DNA of 64,000 nt from Bacteroidaceae bacterium (GCA_024398435.1 JAKSJD010000008.1:1-64000); one strand, 5' to 3'; numbered from the stretch's first letter, positions 1 to 8,307 are shown. A program made the numbers and translations. The notes: a model not told the origin generated them from the sequence alone.

Positions 1-167
1 TTTAACTTCCATTTAAATACATATGCACCGTTGTGTTGCATTTCTTCTTCATCATTCTGCTTCGGCTCTTGTTCTTGCTCTTCTGGCAGTACCTTCTCAT
101 CATCCTTATCACAACTGATAAAGATGAATGCCATTAGGCTTAATACGATAAATAACTTTGTTTTCAT
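1..167 (-). CDS. Acidic lipoprotein, 3' part cut by window edge
   Basis: Reading from the ATG at 167 leftwards gives 55 codons before the window ends. The N-terminus has a charged start, a hydrophobic stretch and a lipobox ending IFISC at about residue 20, so it is probably a lipoprotein. A Glu/Gln/Asp-rich linker follows, then the motif HNGAYV. It is a clear paralogue of the next gene (211-1011): the first 34 residues are nearly identical and HNGAYV is shared, but the acidic linker is shorter. The gap between the two genes is 43 bases, so they are probably one transcript. Function unknown. Confidence 0.75.
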   Translation of the reverse strand, partial: MKTKLFIVLSLMAFIFISCDKDDEKVLPEEQEQEPKQNDEEEMQHNGAYVFKWKL

Positions 168-210
168 GATTAAATTGCATTATGCTGATTGGATTTGTTT
201 TGCTTGATTA

Positions 211-1011
211 TTATTCCCAATCACCAGGTTCACAATATTTTTGACTTATATTCAATCGCATTTTTATCTTTTCGTGAGCAGAGTAACCGTGAAGATATTT
301 ACCTGTAATAAAGGCATGTGGATAATCAAGAATATATACAGAATCAAGATTGTTGCTGTGTGGCTTATATGTGAAATGGTCAAAAATGAATCCACTTACA
401 TAAGCTCCAGGATGACTTTCTATATCACCTATGTCTATGCTAATAGCTTTTCCCACAAGACTATCGGGATTAAGCATTCCCAAAACGAAGTAAGGGTTAC
501 CATTATTCTCACAAAGAGAGAACCCGCACCACACGTTTGTAGTATCCTTGTCTCTGTCTTGATTTATCATATAATCCAACATGTTCTGCCATTCACCTTT
601 GGCTCTTGTGATATACATATGACATTTTTCATCAGGAAAGACATACCTTTCATCACCAGAAACAATAGTGTTGTTGTCAATTTTGGCATAGCTCTTGATG
701 TCTTTATATGGTACGTAACGGCCTCTATTATATGATACGCACCTTGCATAGAAGCTATCAGCAGGCCACCAATTGTAGTCTTCTGGAATGTCTTTCAAAG
801 TCAAATAGTTGTATCCGTCATCCGTAATAAACTCAAATTGCAAAACGTAAGCACCATTGTGATGTTCTTCAACTTCTTCTTTCTCCTCATCATCCTGCTT
901 CTGCTCTTGTTCTTGTTCTTGCTCTTCTGGCAGTACCTTTTCATCGTCCTTATCACAACCGATAAAGATGAATGCCATAAGGCATAATACGATAAATAAC
1001 TTTGTTTTCAT
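211..1011 (-). CDS. Acidic lipoprotein, tandem paralogue, function unknown
   Basis: A 266-residue protein. I start it at the ATG at 1011 because a lipoprotein signal (MKTKLFIV...FIGC, Cys at about residue 18) begins there and a consensus promoter lies just upstream; the longer open frame to 1149 runs through the promoter. After the Cys comes a DKDDEK segment and a Glu/Gln repeat linker (residues about 30-50, encoded by repeated GAACAA-like hexamers), then a 200-residue soluble domain with no motif I recognise. The signal suggests export and lipid anchoring. The copy-number difference in the linker relative to its downstream paralogue suggests the hexamer tract changes length. Confidence 0.8.
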   Translation of the reverse strand: MKTKLFIVLCLMAFIFIGCDKDDEKVLPEEQEQEQEQKQDDEEKEEVEEHHNGAYVLQFEFITDDGYNYLTLKDIPEDYNWWPADSFYARCVSYNRGRYVPYKDIKSYAKIDNNTIVSGDERYVFPDEKCHMYITRAKGEWQNMLDYMINQDRDKDTTNVWCGFSLCENNGNPYFVLGMLNPDSLVGKAISIDIGDIESHPGAYVSGFIFDHFTYKPHSNNLDSVYILDYPHAFITGKYLHGYSAHEKIKMRLNISQKYCEPGDWE

Positions 1012-1055
1012 GATGAATAAAATGATTAAATTGTTATAATTGTAATTTACTGTGG

Positions 1056-1088
1056 CAAAGTTACTATTTTTTTTTTTTTTTAGCAAAA
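1056..1088 (-). promoter_or_regulatory. Promoter with 15-base A tract in its spacer
   Basis: On the minus strand TTTG (1088-1085 with G at 1084) and TAACTTTG (1063-1056) match the Bacteroidota -33/-7 pair, separated by about 20 bases. Fifteen of these are an uninterrupted A run (T15 on the plus strand, 1067-1081). Changes in run length would change the spacing. It drives the lipoprotein pair. Confidence 0.7.
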
Positions 1089-1226
1089 CAAAATAAGGAA
1101 AAAGTTTGATTTCTTGGTAATTATTTATGCTTTTGGGGCATAGATTCATAGATGTACTTTGTTTGTTTCTTTTAGATACAAAACCTCAAACTCCTTGCTT
1201 AAAAACATGAAACTACAGGAAGAATA

Positions 1227-1314
1227 AATCGTACCAAACGCTGAGTACAATCGTACCAAACCCGAAGTACAATCGTACCAAACGTTGAGTACAATTGTAC
1301 CAAACATTAAGTAC
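1227..1314. repeat. Repeat array A1: four 22-base units
   Basis: Four direct units start at 1227, 1249, 1271 and 1293, each of the form AATCGTACCAAAC-nnnn-AGTAC, exactly 22 bases, with variation mainly in the four or five bases after CAAAC. The array is bounded by a perfect 10-base inverted repeat, TAAATCGTAC at 1225-1234 and GTACGATTTA at 1311-1320. It lies in the 448-base divergent region between the lipoprotein promoter and the 1460 gene. A reverse-oriented relative is at 39700-39787. Confidence 0.9.
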
Positions 1315-1388
1315 GATTTATTTTGCCTCGTGTTTGATAAAATTGTTATGGAGAAACTGACTTTTTAAGCAATAACTTTTTTGTTTGT

Positions 1389-1419
1389 TTTGACATGTGA
1401 GAATTATTTTGTACCTTTG
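1389..1419 (+). promoter_or_regulatory. Promoter of the TlpA-like gene
   Basis: TTTG at 1389-1392 and TACCTTTG at 1412-1419 are 19 bases apart, a close match to the Bacteroidota consensus. The start codon at 1460 leaves a leader of roughly 35 bases. Confidence 0.7.
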
Positions 1420-1459
1420 CGTCCGCTTAGCAAACATAGAATAATTACTTCTAACTAAA

Positions 1460-3133
1460 ATGAAACGAACAATCACATCTATCATCATGATGCTTAGCAT
1501 CTTATGCTGTGCAGCCAAAAAGAAACCAATCGTGCCCGACACCCTTCGCAACTATCCATCCGGAGCTATCGACGAATACTGCTTCAGAGGCGGAAAGGCA
1601 GTGGTCAAAGGTACAATCCTAAATGCTCCAAGTGCAGAATACCCAACCATTGGAGTTGTTGCAAAAGACGTGTTCAAGAATTTGGATGTGACGGATGTTA
1701 TTACGATTGATTCCACCGGACATTTCTGTAAGGAGCTTTACTTGCCTCATTCTCAGTATGTCTATCTGAAACCATTGGGTTCGGCTTTCTTGGCTGTGGG
1801 CGACACTCTCGAAATGATTGTCAACATGGATGCACCTACTCGAGAGGAAGGAGTCAGGTTTGATGGCACCGGAGCCACTGGCGAAGTGAACAGAATTTGG
1901 CCTTTGCTTCAACGTCAATATGGAGTGGCAGCCGATGAAAGGATGGTCGATGCAGAATTGAGCAAGGAAGAAATACTTTCTTGGCGTGATAAGTTGGTGG
2001 GAATGATTGATAATGCCGCTCGTGCAATCGATGCTGATACAATCAGTTTGCTGCAAGGTTGTTCGGCATTTGCAACGGACATTCTGAAGACAAATATGCT
2101 TGTCAATCCATCTTTCTGCTTGGCTTATGGTGCAGACAGATGTATGATGCAAGATAGAATCAATAACTCAGAACCAAGATTCACTCGCAAGGAATACTTC
2201 AATTATCTTTCACAACGTGAGAAATATCTGCTCAACAATCCTTTGGTCGTTATGGCAGAAGATGGCGACTCGTATGTCAACAGTATCGAATTCAACTACC
2301 TCTGCGCCTATCATTTCATGACAAACAGCACCCCAAGAGGGTATTTTAATTATTATAGCAACGAGCTAAAGCGATACGTAATCGATTATGAGTTGTCTCA
2401 CGACTTCGATCAAGTGCTCCATCAGCAGATGATCGACTATGAGAAGGAACAAAGCAAGGGAAAGGACAACCAACTATTTGCCCGTTCGCGCTATTACGAA
2501 GAGGCAACCAAACGGATGATGTCGGATTATGGTCTCAAGGAATGCGGATTCATGATGCAGTTGTGTCTGCTTCATCATGTATTGATTGGAGTTGGCCGAG
2601 AATTGCCAAACGAGGCGATTGATAGGGTTTCGAACCATTATGCAGCCGCAACACCGATGCTTACCGACCGAGCAATCAGTTATCATGCAATTGATGCCTA
2701 TCGCAAATTGGCAATGGAAGCAGCCGGCTCAATTTCGAAGGAAGAACCACAAACTGTTGGCGACAGCATCTTCCATTCTATAATTGACCAATACAAGGGC
2801 AATGTTCTGTTCGTCGATTTCTGGGGACTTTCATGTGGCCCTTGCCGTTCGGGAATGCTCGCACAAAGAGAAATCGTGGAACATTTCAAGGATGCCCCAG
2901 TCAAGTTCATCTATATAAGTGAGGACAACCCAGAAGATAGTGAAGTGTTCACCTACAAAAACAATATCCGGGGAGAGCACGTCTATGTAAGCCACGACCA
3001 ATGGAACTACCTTTCAGCCCATTTTCAATTCAATGGAATTCCATTCTCTTTGCTCTTGGACAAAAAGGGAAATATCGTAGCTCACGATTCGTTCCCAAAT
3101 ATCAAGGCACGAATCGAAGACTTGCTGAAATAG
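1460..3133 (+). CDS. TlpA-family thiol-disulfide protein with long N-terminal domain
   Basis: A 557-residue exported protein. An N-terminal hydrophobic segment ending near ILCCAA suggests secretion or lipid attachment. Residues about 40-430 form a domain of the kind fused to TlpA/ResA-like thioredoxins in Bacteroidota (a beta-rich start with GTILNAPSAEYPTIG, then a helical part). The C-terminal 115 residues are thioredoxin-like with the active site WGLSCGPC (Cys459 and Cys462). TlpA-type proteins reduce disulfides in the periplasm; the client is not evident. It has its own promoter and is followed by cdd on the opposite strand. Confidence 0.85.
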   Translation: MKRTITSIIMMLSILCCAAKKKPIVPDTLRNYPSGAIDEYCFRGGKAVVKGTILNAPSAEYPTIGVVAKDVFKNLDVTDVITIDSTGHFCKELYLPHSQYVYLKPLGSAFLAVGDTLEMIVNMDAPTREEGVRFDGTGATGEVNRIWPLLQRQYGVAADERMVDAELSKEEILSWRDKLVGMIDNAARAIDADTISLLQGCSAFATDILKTNMLVNPSFCLAYGADRCMMQDRINNSEPRFTRKEYFNYLSQREKYLLNNPLVVMAEDGDSYVNSIEFNYLCAYHFMTNSTPRGYFNYYSNELKRYVIDYELSHDFDQVLHQQMIDYEKEQSKGKDNQLFARSRYYEEATKRMMSDYGLKECGFMMQLCLLHHVLIGVGRELPNEAIDRVSNHYAAATPMLTDRAISYHAIDAYRKLAMEAAGSISKEEPQTVGDSIFHSIIDQYKGNVLFVDFWGLSCGPCRSGMLAQREIVEHFKDAPVKFIYISEDNPEDSEVFTYKNNIRGEHVYVSHDQWNYLSAHFQFNGIPFSLLLDKKGNIVAHDSFPNIKARIEDLLK

Positions 3134-3151
3134 CGATAATAGGATAGGGAA

Positions 3152-3631
3152 TCAGAGAAAATCGCTGTCGAAACTCAATGGCAGAAGGTCGGCAGCCGAA
3201 TCAAGGCAATAGGTTCCTTCCTTTCCGTAAAGCAAAACACGCATTGGTTTGCCGAAACGTTGCTCGGTTTCTACCAACACTTGACGGCAAGCTCCACAAG
3301 GAGGACAAGGACGGGAAGTGAAATCACCACTCGAATCTCTCGCGCACACGCATAAAATATTAATAGGTGTATCGGGGTGGAGAGAGTTGGCATAGAATAC
3401 AGTTGTTCGCTCGGCACATAAGCCGGAAGGGTAGGCACAATTCTCCTGATTGCTTCCCGACATGATTTCACCATTATCGAGCAATACGGCAGCTCCTACA
3501 TGGAAATGGCTGTAAGGAGCATAACTGTTTTTGGTTGCTTCCTTGGCTGCCTCAAGCAATTGCTTTTCTTTATCGCTGAGCTCTTCTTCTTGCTTAAGAA
3601 CTATGCGGGTGCGAACTTCTATTTCTTTCAT
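3152..3631 (-). CDS. cdd: Cytidine deaminase
   Basis: A 159-residue homotetrameric-type cytidine deaminase, converting cytidine and deoxycytidine to uridine forms in pyrimidine salvage. The zinc site is intact: Cys72-Ala-Glu74 (CAERT) and the PCGAC pair Cys112/Cys115; the SHFHVGAAV and SNQENCAYPSG substrate segments are also present. I choose the ATG at 3631 rather than the upstream in-frame TTG at 3661 because TACTTTTG, a -7-type box, lies on the minus strand just at that TTG and would put the transcript start downstream of it. The gene converges with the TlpA-like gene, 18 bases apart. Confidence 0.95.
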   Translation of the reverse strand: MKEIEVRTRIVLKQEEELSDKEKQLLEAAKEATKNSYAPYSHFHVGAAVLLDNGEIMSGSNQENCAYPSGLCAERTTVFYANSLHPDTPINILCVCARDSSGDFTSRPCPPCGACRQVLVETEQRFGKPMRVLLYGKEGTYCLDSAADLLPLSFDSDFL

Positions 3632-3750
3632 TTTCTCAGGGTTTATTGTTTTCACTTGCAAAAGTACGAAAAATAATGTAATAGCAATAAAATATTAACA
3701 TTATTCTTCAAAAAATCGCTTTCTTGTGTTCAACTTACTACATATTTTAT

Positions 3751-3758
3751 TATCTTTG
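3751..3758 (+). promoter_or_regulatory. -7 box almost touching the GH73 start codon
   Basis: TATCTTTG ends four bases before the ATG at 3763. If transcription starts about seven bases beyond the box, the message would be leaderless or nearly so. No good TTTG sits 20 bases upstream, so the promoter call rests on the -7 box. Confidence 0.5.
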
Positions 3759-3762
3759 CATC

Positions 3763-4680
3763 ATGATTAGAAGATTATCGTTACTGCTTTTGCTGATTGT
3801 GCCAACAATGCTTATGGCACAAACCAGGAATAAGGCATTTGAAGATTATATAGAGAAATACAAGGATATTGCCATCGAGCAAATGGAACTCCACCGCATC
3901 CCTGCAAGTATCACACTGGCACAGGGATTGCTCGAAAGCGGAGCCGGCAACAGCGAGTTGGCAAAGAAAAGCAACAACCACTTCGGCATCAAGTGCGGCA
4001 GCAATTGGTTCGGCCCAACAACATCCCACTTTGATGATGGTCGCAACGAATGTTTTCGTGTTTATGCCACAGTGAAGGAAAGCTATGAGGACCATTCCCA
4101 GTTCCTCAAGAAAGAAAGATACGGAAGGCTGTTCCGCCTGAGCCCTGTAGATTACAAGGGATGGGCAAGAGGTTTGAAATCGTGCGGATATGCAACAAGT
4201 CCTACTTATGCTGACCGCCTGATAAATCTTATCGAACTCTACGAACTCAACCGCTTCGACCGCGACCCAGATGCTCCACAGCCAGTGTATGTTCCGGAGC
4301 CAGAACCAGTGTATGAGGTAATCGAACTCAACACCCACACTATCAAGAACAATAACGACGTTCTCTGCATTGTGGCAAATTCGAAGGACACTTGGGAAGG
4401 CTTGTCAAAAGAACTTGCAATCTCAAAGCGCAAGCTTCAAAAGTTTAACGAAGCAGACGACAATGTGGCAATCCATGCTGGCGACTTCATCTACATTCAA
4501 AAGAAAAAGTCGAAAGCTGCAAAGCAGTACGGAAAAGATTATTGGCATCACGTAGCACAAGGCGAGTCGATGTACTCAATTGCCCAACTCTATGCAATCA
4601 ATCTAAAGAACTTGTACAAACTGAACTTTAAGGATGCGGATTATACACCTGTACAGGGTGATTTGCTCCGGGTAAGATAA
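3763..4680 (+). CDS. GH73 glucosaminidase with two LysM domains
   Basis: A 305-residue exported peptidoglycan hydrolase. A signal peptide spans residues 1-19 (ending LMAQ). Residues about 25-165 are a glucosaminidase (GH73) domain with the likely catalytic Glu58 in QGLLESGAGNS, plus NNHFGIKC and the Y-rich SYEDHSQFL segment. Two LysM-like wall-binding modules follow (about 200-255 and 260-305, the second beginning HHVAQGESMYSIAQLY). It would cut the glycan strand of the wall, as in daughter-cell separation or remodelling. The signal peptide fixes the start at 3763, only four bases after the TATCTTTG box, so the mRNA may have almost no leader. Confidence 0.9.
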   Translation: MIRRLSLLLLLIVPTMLMAQTRNKAFEDYIEKYKDIAIEQMELHRIPASITLAQGLLESGAGNSELAKKSNNHFGIKCGSNWFGPTTSHFDDGRNECFRVYATVKESYEDHSQFLKKERYGRLFRLSPVDYKGWARGLKSCGYATSPTYADRLINLIELYELNRFDRDPDAPQPVYVPEPEPVYEVIELNTHTIKNNNDVLCIVANSKDTWEGLSKELAISKRKLQKFNEADDNVAIHAGDFIYIQKKKSKAAKQYGKDYWHHVAQGESMYSIAQLYAINLKNLYKLNFKDADYTPVQGDLLRVR

Positions 4681-4730
4681 CAGATATAGTATTAAACAAA
4701 CTAGTATTAACAACTTAAACAAACATTATT

Positions 4731-5282
4731 ATGAGAAGAACAAGTGTAAAGGTTGTATGCATGCTCATGGCAGCAAGCATTCTCTGCTCAAGCTGTATTG
4801 GTTCGTTCAAGACATTCAATAAGCTTGCAAAATGGAACCAGTCAATCAGTTCTAAGTTCATCAATGAATTGGTATTCATCTGCTTCCACATTATCCCAGT
4901 TTATGAAATTGCTTATCTCGCAGATATCTTCATCTTCAACTCAATCGAGTTCTGGGGCGGTGATGCAGGTTTCGCAAAGGTTGGTGAAACAAAGCATATG
5001 AAGGGTAGCAATGGTGACATGTTCGCTGTTACAACTACTGCAACTGGTTATAAGATCATCGACGAAACTCGCAATTGCGAATGCCAGCTCGTATTCAACA
5101 AGAAGAATAAGACTTGGAATGCTGTTGTTGATGGCACTTCTTACCAGCTCATGACTATGAACGAAGATGGTTCTGTAACTCTCAACATCGGTGGCGCTAA
5201 CTTCACAACTATGCCAAATGCTGCTGCAGTTGAAATGGCTCAGAACATTTCTGCAGGTACAACTTATCAGTATGTTGACTAA
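4731..5282 (+). CDS. DUF3332-family lipoprotein
   Basis: A 183-residue protein whose N-terminus ends in a lipobox (ILCSSC, Cys at about 22) followed by IGSFKTFNKLAKWN, and then a hydrophobic stretch with IIPVYEIAYLADIFIFNSIEFW, the hallmark layout of DUF3332 proteins. The C-terminal 100 residues are soluble and beta-rich. The role of the family is unknown. It sits 50 bases after the GH73 gene on the same strand and may be co-transcribed. Confidence 0.8.
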   Translation: MRRTSVKVVCMLMAASILCSSCIGSFKTFNKLAKWNQSISSKFINELVFICFHIIPVYEIAYLADIFIFNSIEFWGGDAGFAKVGETKHMKGSNGDMFAVTTTATGYKIIDETRNCECQLVFNKKNKTWNAVVDGTSYQLMTMNEDGSVTLNIGGANFTTMPNAAAVEMAQNISAGTTYQYVD

Positions 5283-5433
5283 TTCAATAGCCAACTATTG
5301 ATATAATAAACGATTCAGCATACCTGCTCAATGCAAGTGTGCTGAATTGCGTTTAATACATTATCCTACAATCATTACAACCAGTATCGTATAGACATTA
5401 TTAATAATTCTATAATAACTAAAACTTAATAGT

Positions 5434-5949
5434 ATGAAGAAAAGATTAACTTCTATTGCTACAGCTTTGTTGTTTGCTGTAAGTCTTGTAGCACAACCAA
5501 ATCAACCACAGGCTCCTGCCGATCGTACTCCTCAACTCGAATACGTCCTGACACTTCATGTTTCGCTCGATGCTGCATATAGTGTGGGCCAAACTCCTCA
5601 TGGCCAGCGTCAGGTTATTCCAATCACTGGTGGAACATTCGAAGGCCCAAACATCAAGGGCACAATCATTCCTGGAGGTGCCGACTATCAGTTGAGCGAC
5701 AGAGCAAGTGGACGTACAGATGTAGAAGCTATCTACAGTATCAAGACAGATGATGGCGTTAACATCCATGTTCGCAACAACGGAATCATCAGCATGAGTC
5801 AGGGCGGCTTCTATTTCTTCACGACTCCAAAGTTTGAAGCACCATCTGACAGCAAGTATGCATGGCTCAACAATGCCATCTATGTATGTACTCCTGATTT
5901 CGGAGGTCAGGGTGGAGGCATCACTCTTAAGGTTTGGAAAGTAAAGTAA
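5434..5949 (+). CDS. Exported DUF3237 (UPF0311) protein
   Basis: A 171-residue protein with a signal peptide (residues 1-20, ending SLVAQ). The mature part matches the DUF3237/UPF0311 pattern: LEYVLTLHVSLD, a PITGGTFEGP turn, IIPGGADYQL, and IKTDDGVNIHVRNNGI. Family members are small beta-barrel proteins of unsettled function. It stands alone between the DUF3332 gene (151 bases upstream) and a shared terminator with rng. Confidence 0.85.
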   Translation: MKKRLTSIATALLFAVSLVAQPNQPQAPADRTPQLEYVLTLHVSLDAAYSVGQTPHGQRQVIPITGGTFEGPNIKGTIIPGGADYQLSDRASGRTDVEAIYSIKTDDGVNIHVRNNGIISMSQGGFYFFTTPKFEAPSDSKYAWLNNAIYVCTPDFGGQGGGITLKVWKVK

Positions 5950-5968
5950 TAAATATGTGAAACAAATA

Positions 5969-6006
5969 AAAAAGCTCTCGATACATGATGATATCGGGAG
6001 CTTTTC
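5969..6006. terminator. Bidirectional terminator between DUF3237 gene and rng
   Basis: A 14-base stem (AAAAGCTCTCGATA with TATCGGGAGCTTTT) around a short loop, with A run on one side and T run on the other, suits both convergent genes. Confidence 0.75.
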
Positions 6007-6056
6007 TGTTTTTGTTGTTGATAATCTGCTTATGAGCGTAGTTATCGTTTCATGTT

Positions 6057-7631
6057 TTATTTGGTTTCAATCTCTTCCTGCATGTCAATCTTCTTTCCTT
6101 CCTTGTCAGTAAACTCATATTGAAGGAATGCAAGGGCTTGACTTGGAATAATCTTGAAACCTAAACCATACTTAAGGTGCCATTTCGCCTTGTAAGACAT
6201 AATGCCTTGCGAGATATAGGCATAGACGTAAGGATGAACAAAAAGATGAAACTTCCTCATTCCAAGATTCTTGACTATGTAGTCGATTTTGCTTTCAAGC
6301 GTATCGGTGAAGAGATATGACGATTTGATCACTCCCTTGCCAAAGCATGTAGGACATGTTTCATCAACATTGACGTCCATAGCAGGGCGAACCCTTTGAC
6401 GCGTGATTTGCATAAGTCCGAATTTGCTCAAAGGCAAAATATTATGTCTTGCTCTATCAGGACGCATCAGTTCGCACATCCTTTCATAGAGTTTCTGTCG
6501 GTGTTCTGCCGAGTCCATATCGATGAAGTCGATAACAATTATTCCACCGATATCCCTCAGTCTTAACTGGCGTGCTATCTCTTCAGCAGCTCCCATGTTC
6601 ACTTCGAACGCATTGGCCTCTTGGCCGTCGACTCCTCTGTTGCGATTGCCGCTATTGACGTCAATCACATGAAGTGCTTCTGTGTGTTCGATGATAAGGT
6701 ATGCTCCCTTTTTATAGCTTACTGTCTTGCCAAAGCCCGACTTGATTTGCTTGGTGACATCGAAGTTGTCGAAGATTGGTAACTCTCCTTTGTACAACTT
6801 CACTATTTCTTCTCGCTCTGGTGCAATAAGTCCGACATATTTCTTTACTTCCTTATATACTTCTGCATTGTTTACGTGAATCGCTTCGTAAGAAGGATTG
6901 AACAGGTCGCGAAGAATTGAAACGGTTCTGCCCGTTTCTTCATAAGTGAGTAAGGGAAGGTCGGCTGCCATCTGAACTTTATTGATACTGTCGTTCCAGC
7001 TACTAAGCAGAATGGTGAGTTCTTTATCGAGTTCAGCAACTCTCTTTCCTTCTGCACTTGTGCGGACGATAATTCCAAAGTTCTTTGGCTTAATGCTTTG
7101 CAGCAGTTGTTTCAATCGAGCTCGTTCTTCCGAGCTCTTGATTTTGCTGGAAACATTTACCTTATCTGCAAAGGGTATTAAAACAAGGTAGCGACCAGCA
7201 ATTGATATCTCTCCTGTAAGGCGTGGACCTTTGGTGTTGATTGGTTCCTTTGTGATTTGTACAAGAACTTCTTGTCCAAGCTCGAGGATTTTATCAATTG
7301 CACCTGTCTTTGGCAGCTCGGGCTGACGTCCGAACTTTTCCACTGATGGGAGTCTTTTGCGGTCGCTTGCTACCTGCTTAACGTACTTTTCTAGCGAAAG
7401 AAATTGTGCACCTAAATCTTGGTAATGGAGAAAAGCCTCGCGCTCATGACCGACATCGACAAAGCATGCATTTAAGCCAGGCATTATTTTTTTGACTCTG
7501 GCTGCATAGATGTTTCCAACGGAGTATCGAGTATCGGAAGATTCTTTCTGAAACTCAACGAGACGCTTGTCTTCTAAGAGGGCAATGGTTACTTCGCTGG
7601 GCTGTGAGTCGATAATAAGTTCGCTTGTCAT
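6057..7631 (-). CDS. rng: Ribonuclease G/E
   Basis: A 524-residue single-strand endoribonuclease of the RNase E/G family. The N-terminal S1-type RNA-binding part contains GNIYAARVKKIMPGLNACFVDVG. The DNase I-like catalytic part has the metal-binding aspartates Asp324 (VIDVNSG) and Asp368 (VIDFIDMDS), and a zinc-link motif CPTCFGKG follows. The long RNase E C-terminal scaffold is absent, as in RNase G. It would process rRNA precursors and decay intermediates in the cytoplasm. The 29-residue ribosomal protein gene and the HU-like gene lie immediately upstream on the same strand. Confidence 0.95.
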   Translation of the reverse strand: MTSELIIDSQPSEVTIALLEDKRLVEFQKESSDTRYSVGNIYAARVKKIMPGLNACFVDVGHEREAFLHYQDLGAQFLSLEKYVKQVASDRKRLPSVEKFGRQPELPKTGAIDKILELGQEVLVQITKEPINTKGPRLTGEISIAGRYLVLIPFADKVNVSSKIKSSEERARLKQLLQSIKPKNFGIIVRTSAEGKRVAELDKELTILLSSWNDSINKVQMAADLPLLTYEETGRTVSILRDLFNPSYEAIHVNNAEVYKEVKKYVGLIAPEREEIVKLYKGELPIFDNFDVTKQIKSGFGKTVSYKKGAYLIIEHTEALHVIDVNSGNRNRGVDGQEANAFEVNMGAAEEIARQLRLRDIGGIIVIDFIDMDSAEHRQKLYERMCELMRPDRARHNILPLSKFGLMQITRQRVRPAMDVNVDETCPTCFGKGVIKSSYLFTDTLESKIDYIVKNLGMRKFHLFVHPYVYAYISQGIMSYKAKWHLKYGLGFKIIPSQALAFLQYEFTDKEGKKIDMQEEIETK

Positions 7632-7651
7632 TTCCTCATATGTTGAGAGAT

Positions 7652-7741
7652 TTATTTGCTCTTATGACGATTCTTTCTTAGTCTTTTCTTACGCTTGTGT
7701 GTAGAAATCTTGTGTCTTTTTTTCTTCTTACCGTTTGGCAT
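7652..7741 (-). CDS. 29-residue AURKAIP1/COX24 (mS38)-like ribosomal protein
   Basis: A very short, extremely basic protein, MPNGKKKKRHKISTHKRKKR plus nine more residues, 18 of 29 Lys/Arg/His-type. Small proteins of this pattern in Bacteroidota carry the AURKAIP1/COX24 domain related to mitochondrial mS38 and mycobacterial bS22, which sit in the small ribosomal subunit. The start ATG at 7741 and stop at 7652-7654 are clear. It lies between the HU-like gene and rng, 20 bases ahead of the latter. It is too short for most gene-length cut-offs. Confidence 0.88.
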   Translation of the reverse strand: MPNGKKKKRHKISTHKRKKRLRKNRHKSK

Positions 7742-7815
7742 AGTCCTGAAATTTAAAAGATTTATAATATGTTTATTTAATATATTCGATGTTTGGTGTA
7801 TGCTTTATTGCGTGA

Positions 7816-8085
7816 TTAGAGCATATCTGTGAATGCCTTTGAAGGCTTGAAAGCTGGAATGTCGTGCTCAGGAATGACGATTGATGTATTCTGAGAAATG
7901 TTACGAGCAACTTTCTTAGCGCGGGTCTTGATGATGAAAGAGCCAAATCCACGTAGGAAGACTTCTTCCTTGCTTGCGAGGCTGTTCTTGATAGCTGTCA
8001 TGCATGCTTCAACTACCACGAGAACTGTAGCCTTGTCGATGCCAGTGTCTTGAGCGATCTTTGCTACGATGTCTGCTTTAGTCAT
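7816..8085 (-). CDS. HU/IHF-family DNA-binding protein
   Basis: An 89-residue nucleoid protein. MTKADIVAKIAQDTGIDKATV is the N-terminal helical dimerisation part; VFLRGFGSFIIKTRAKKVARN is the start of the DNA-gripping arm with the conserved GFGSF; the tip IPEHDIPAFKPSKAF is typical, including the Pro used to intercalate into DNA. It would bend and compact DNA. A -7 box TAAATTTG on the minus strand at 8173-8180 lies 88 bases upstream and probably starts the hup-mS38-rng transcript. Confidence 0.93.
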   Translation of the reverse strand: MTKADIVAKIAQDTGIDKATVLVVVEACMTAIKNSLASKEEVFLRGFGSFIIKTRAKKVARNISQNTSIVIPEHDIPAFKPSKAFTDML

Positions 8086-8172
8086 TGTTACTTGGTTGAT
8101 TAAAATGTTACTATTCTACTTTTCAAATTGATTTCTTGTTGCCATAACGCGCTTTTTGGCGCGAACGGACTG

Positions 8173-8180
8173 CAAATTTA
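8173..8180 (-). promoter_or_regulatory. -7 box upstream of the HU-like gene
   Basis: TAAATTTG on the minus strand with no clear TTTG 20 bases upstream; an inverted repeat of GCGC around 8148-8163 lies in the leader. Confidence 0.45.
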
Positions 8181-8307
8181 GCATTTTCTTTTTATTGAGA
8201 AAAATATTTTGGCGTTTTTCTTACATAAAAATGTGAAAAACAACGAAATAGCACTTGTTTTTGCTTCGTGAAAGACAATTTATTGCTACAATTAAGGTTG
8301 ATAGGGC

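Noticed and set aside
1227-1314. CRISPR array
   Set aside because: The 22-base units touch each other with no unique spacers, and no cas gene is present. The same holds for the six other arrays.
5312-5346. Terminator after the DUF3332 gene
   Set aside because: An ATTCAGCA / TGCTGAAT stem is present but the loop is long and no T run follows, so I do not call it.
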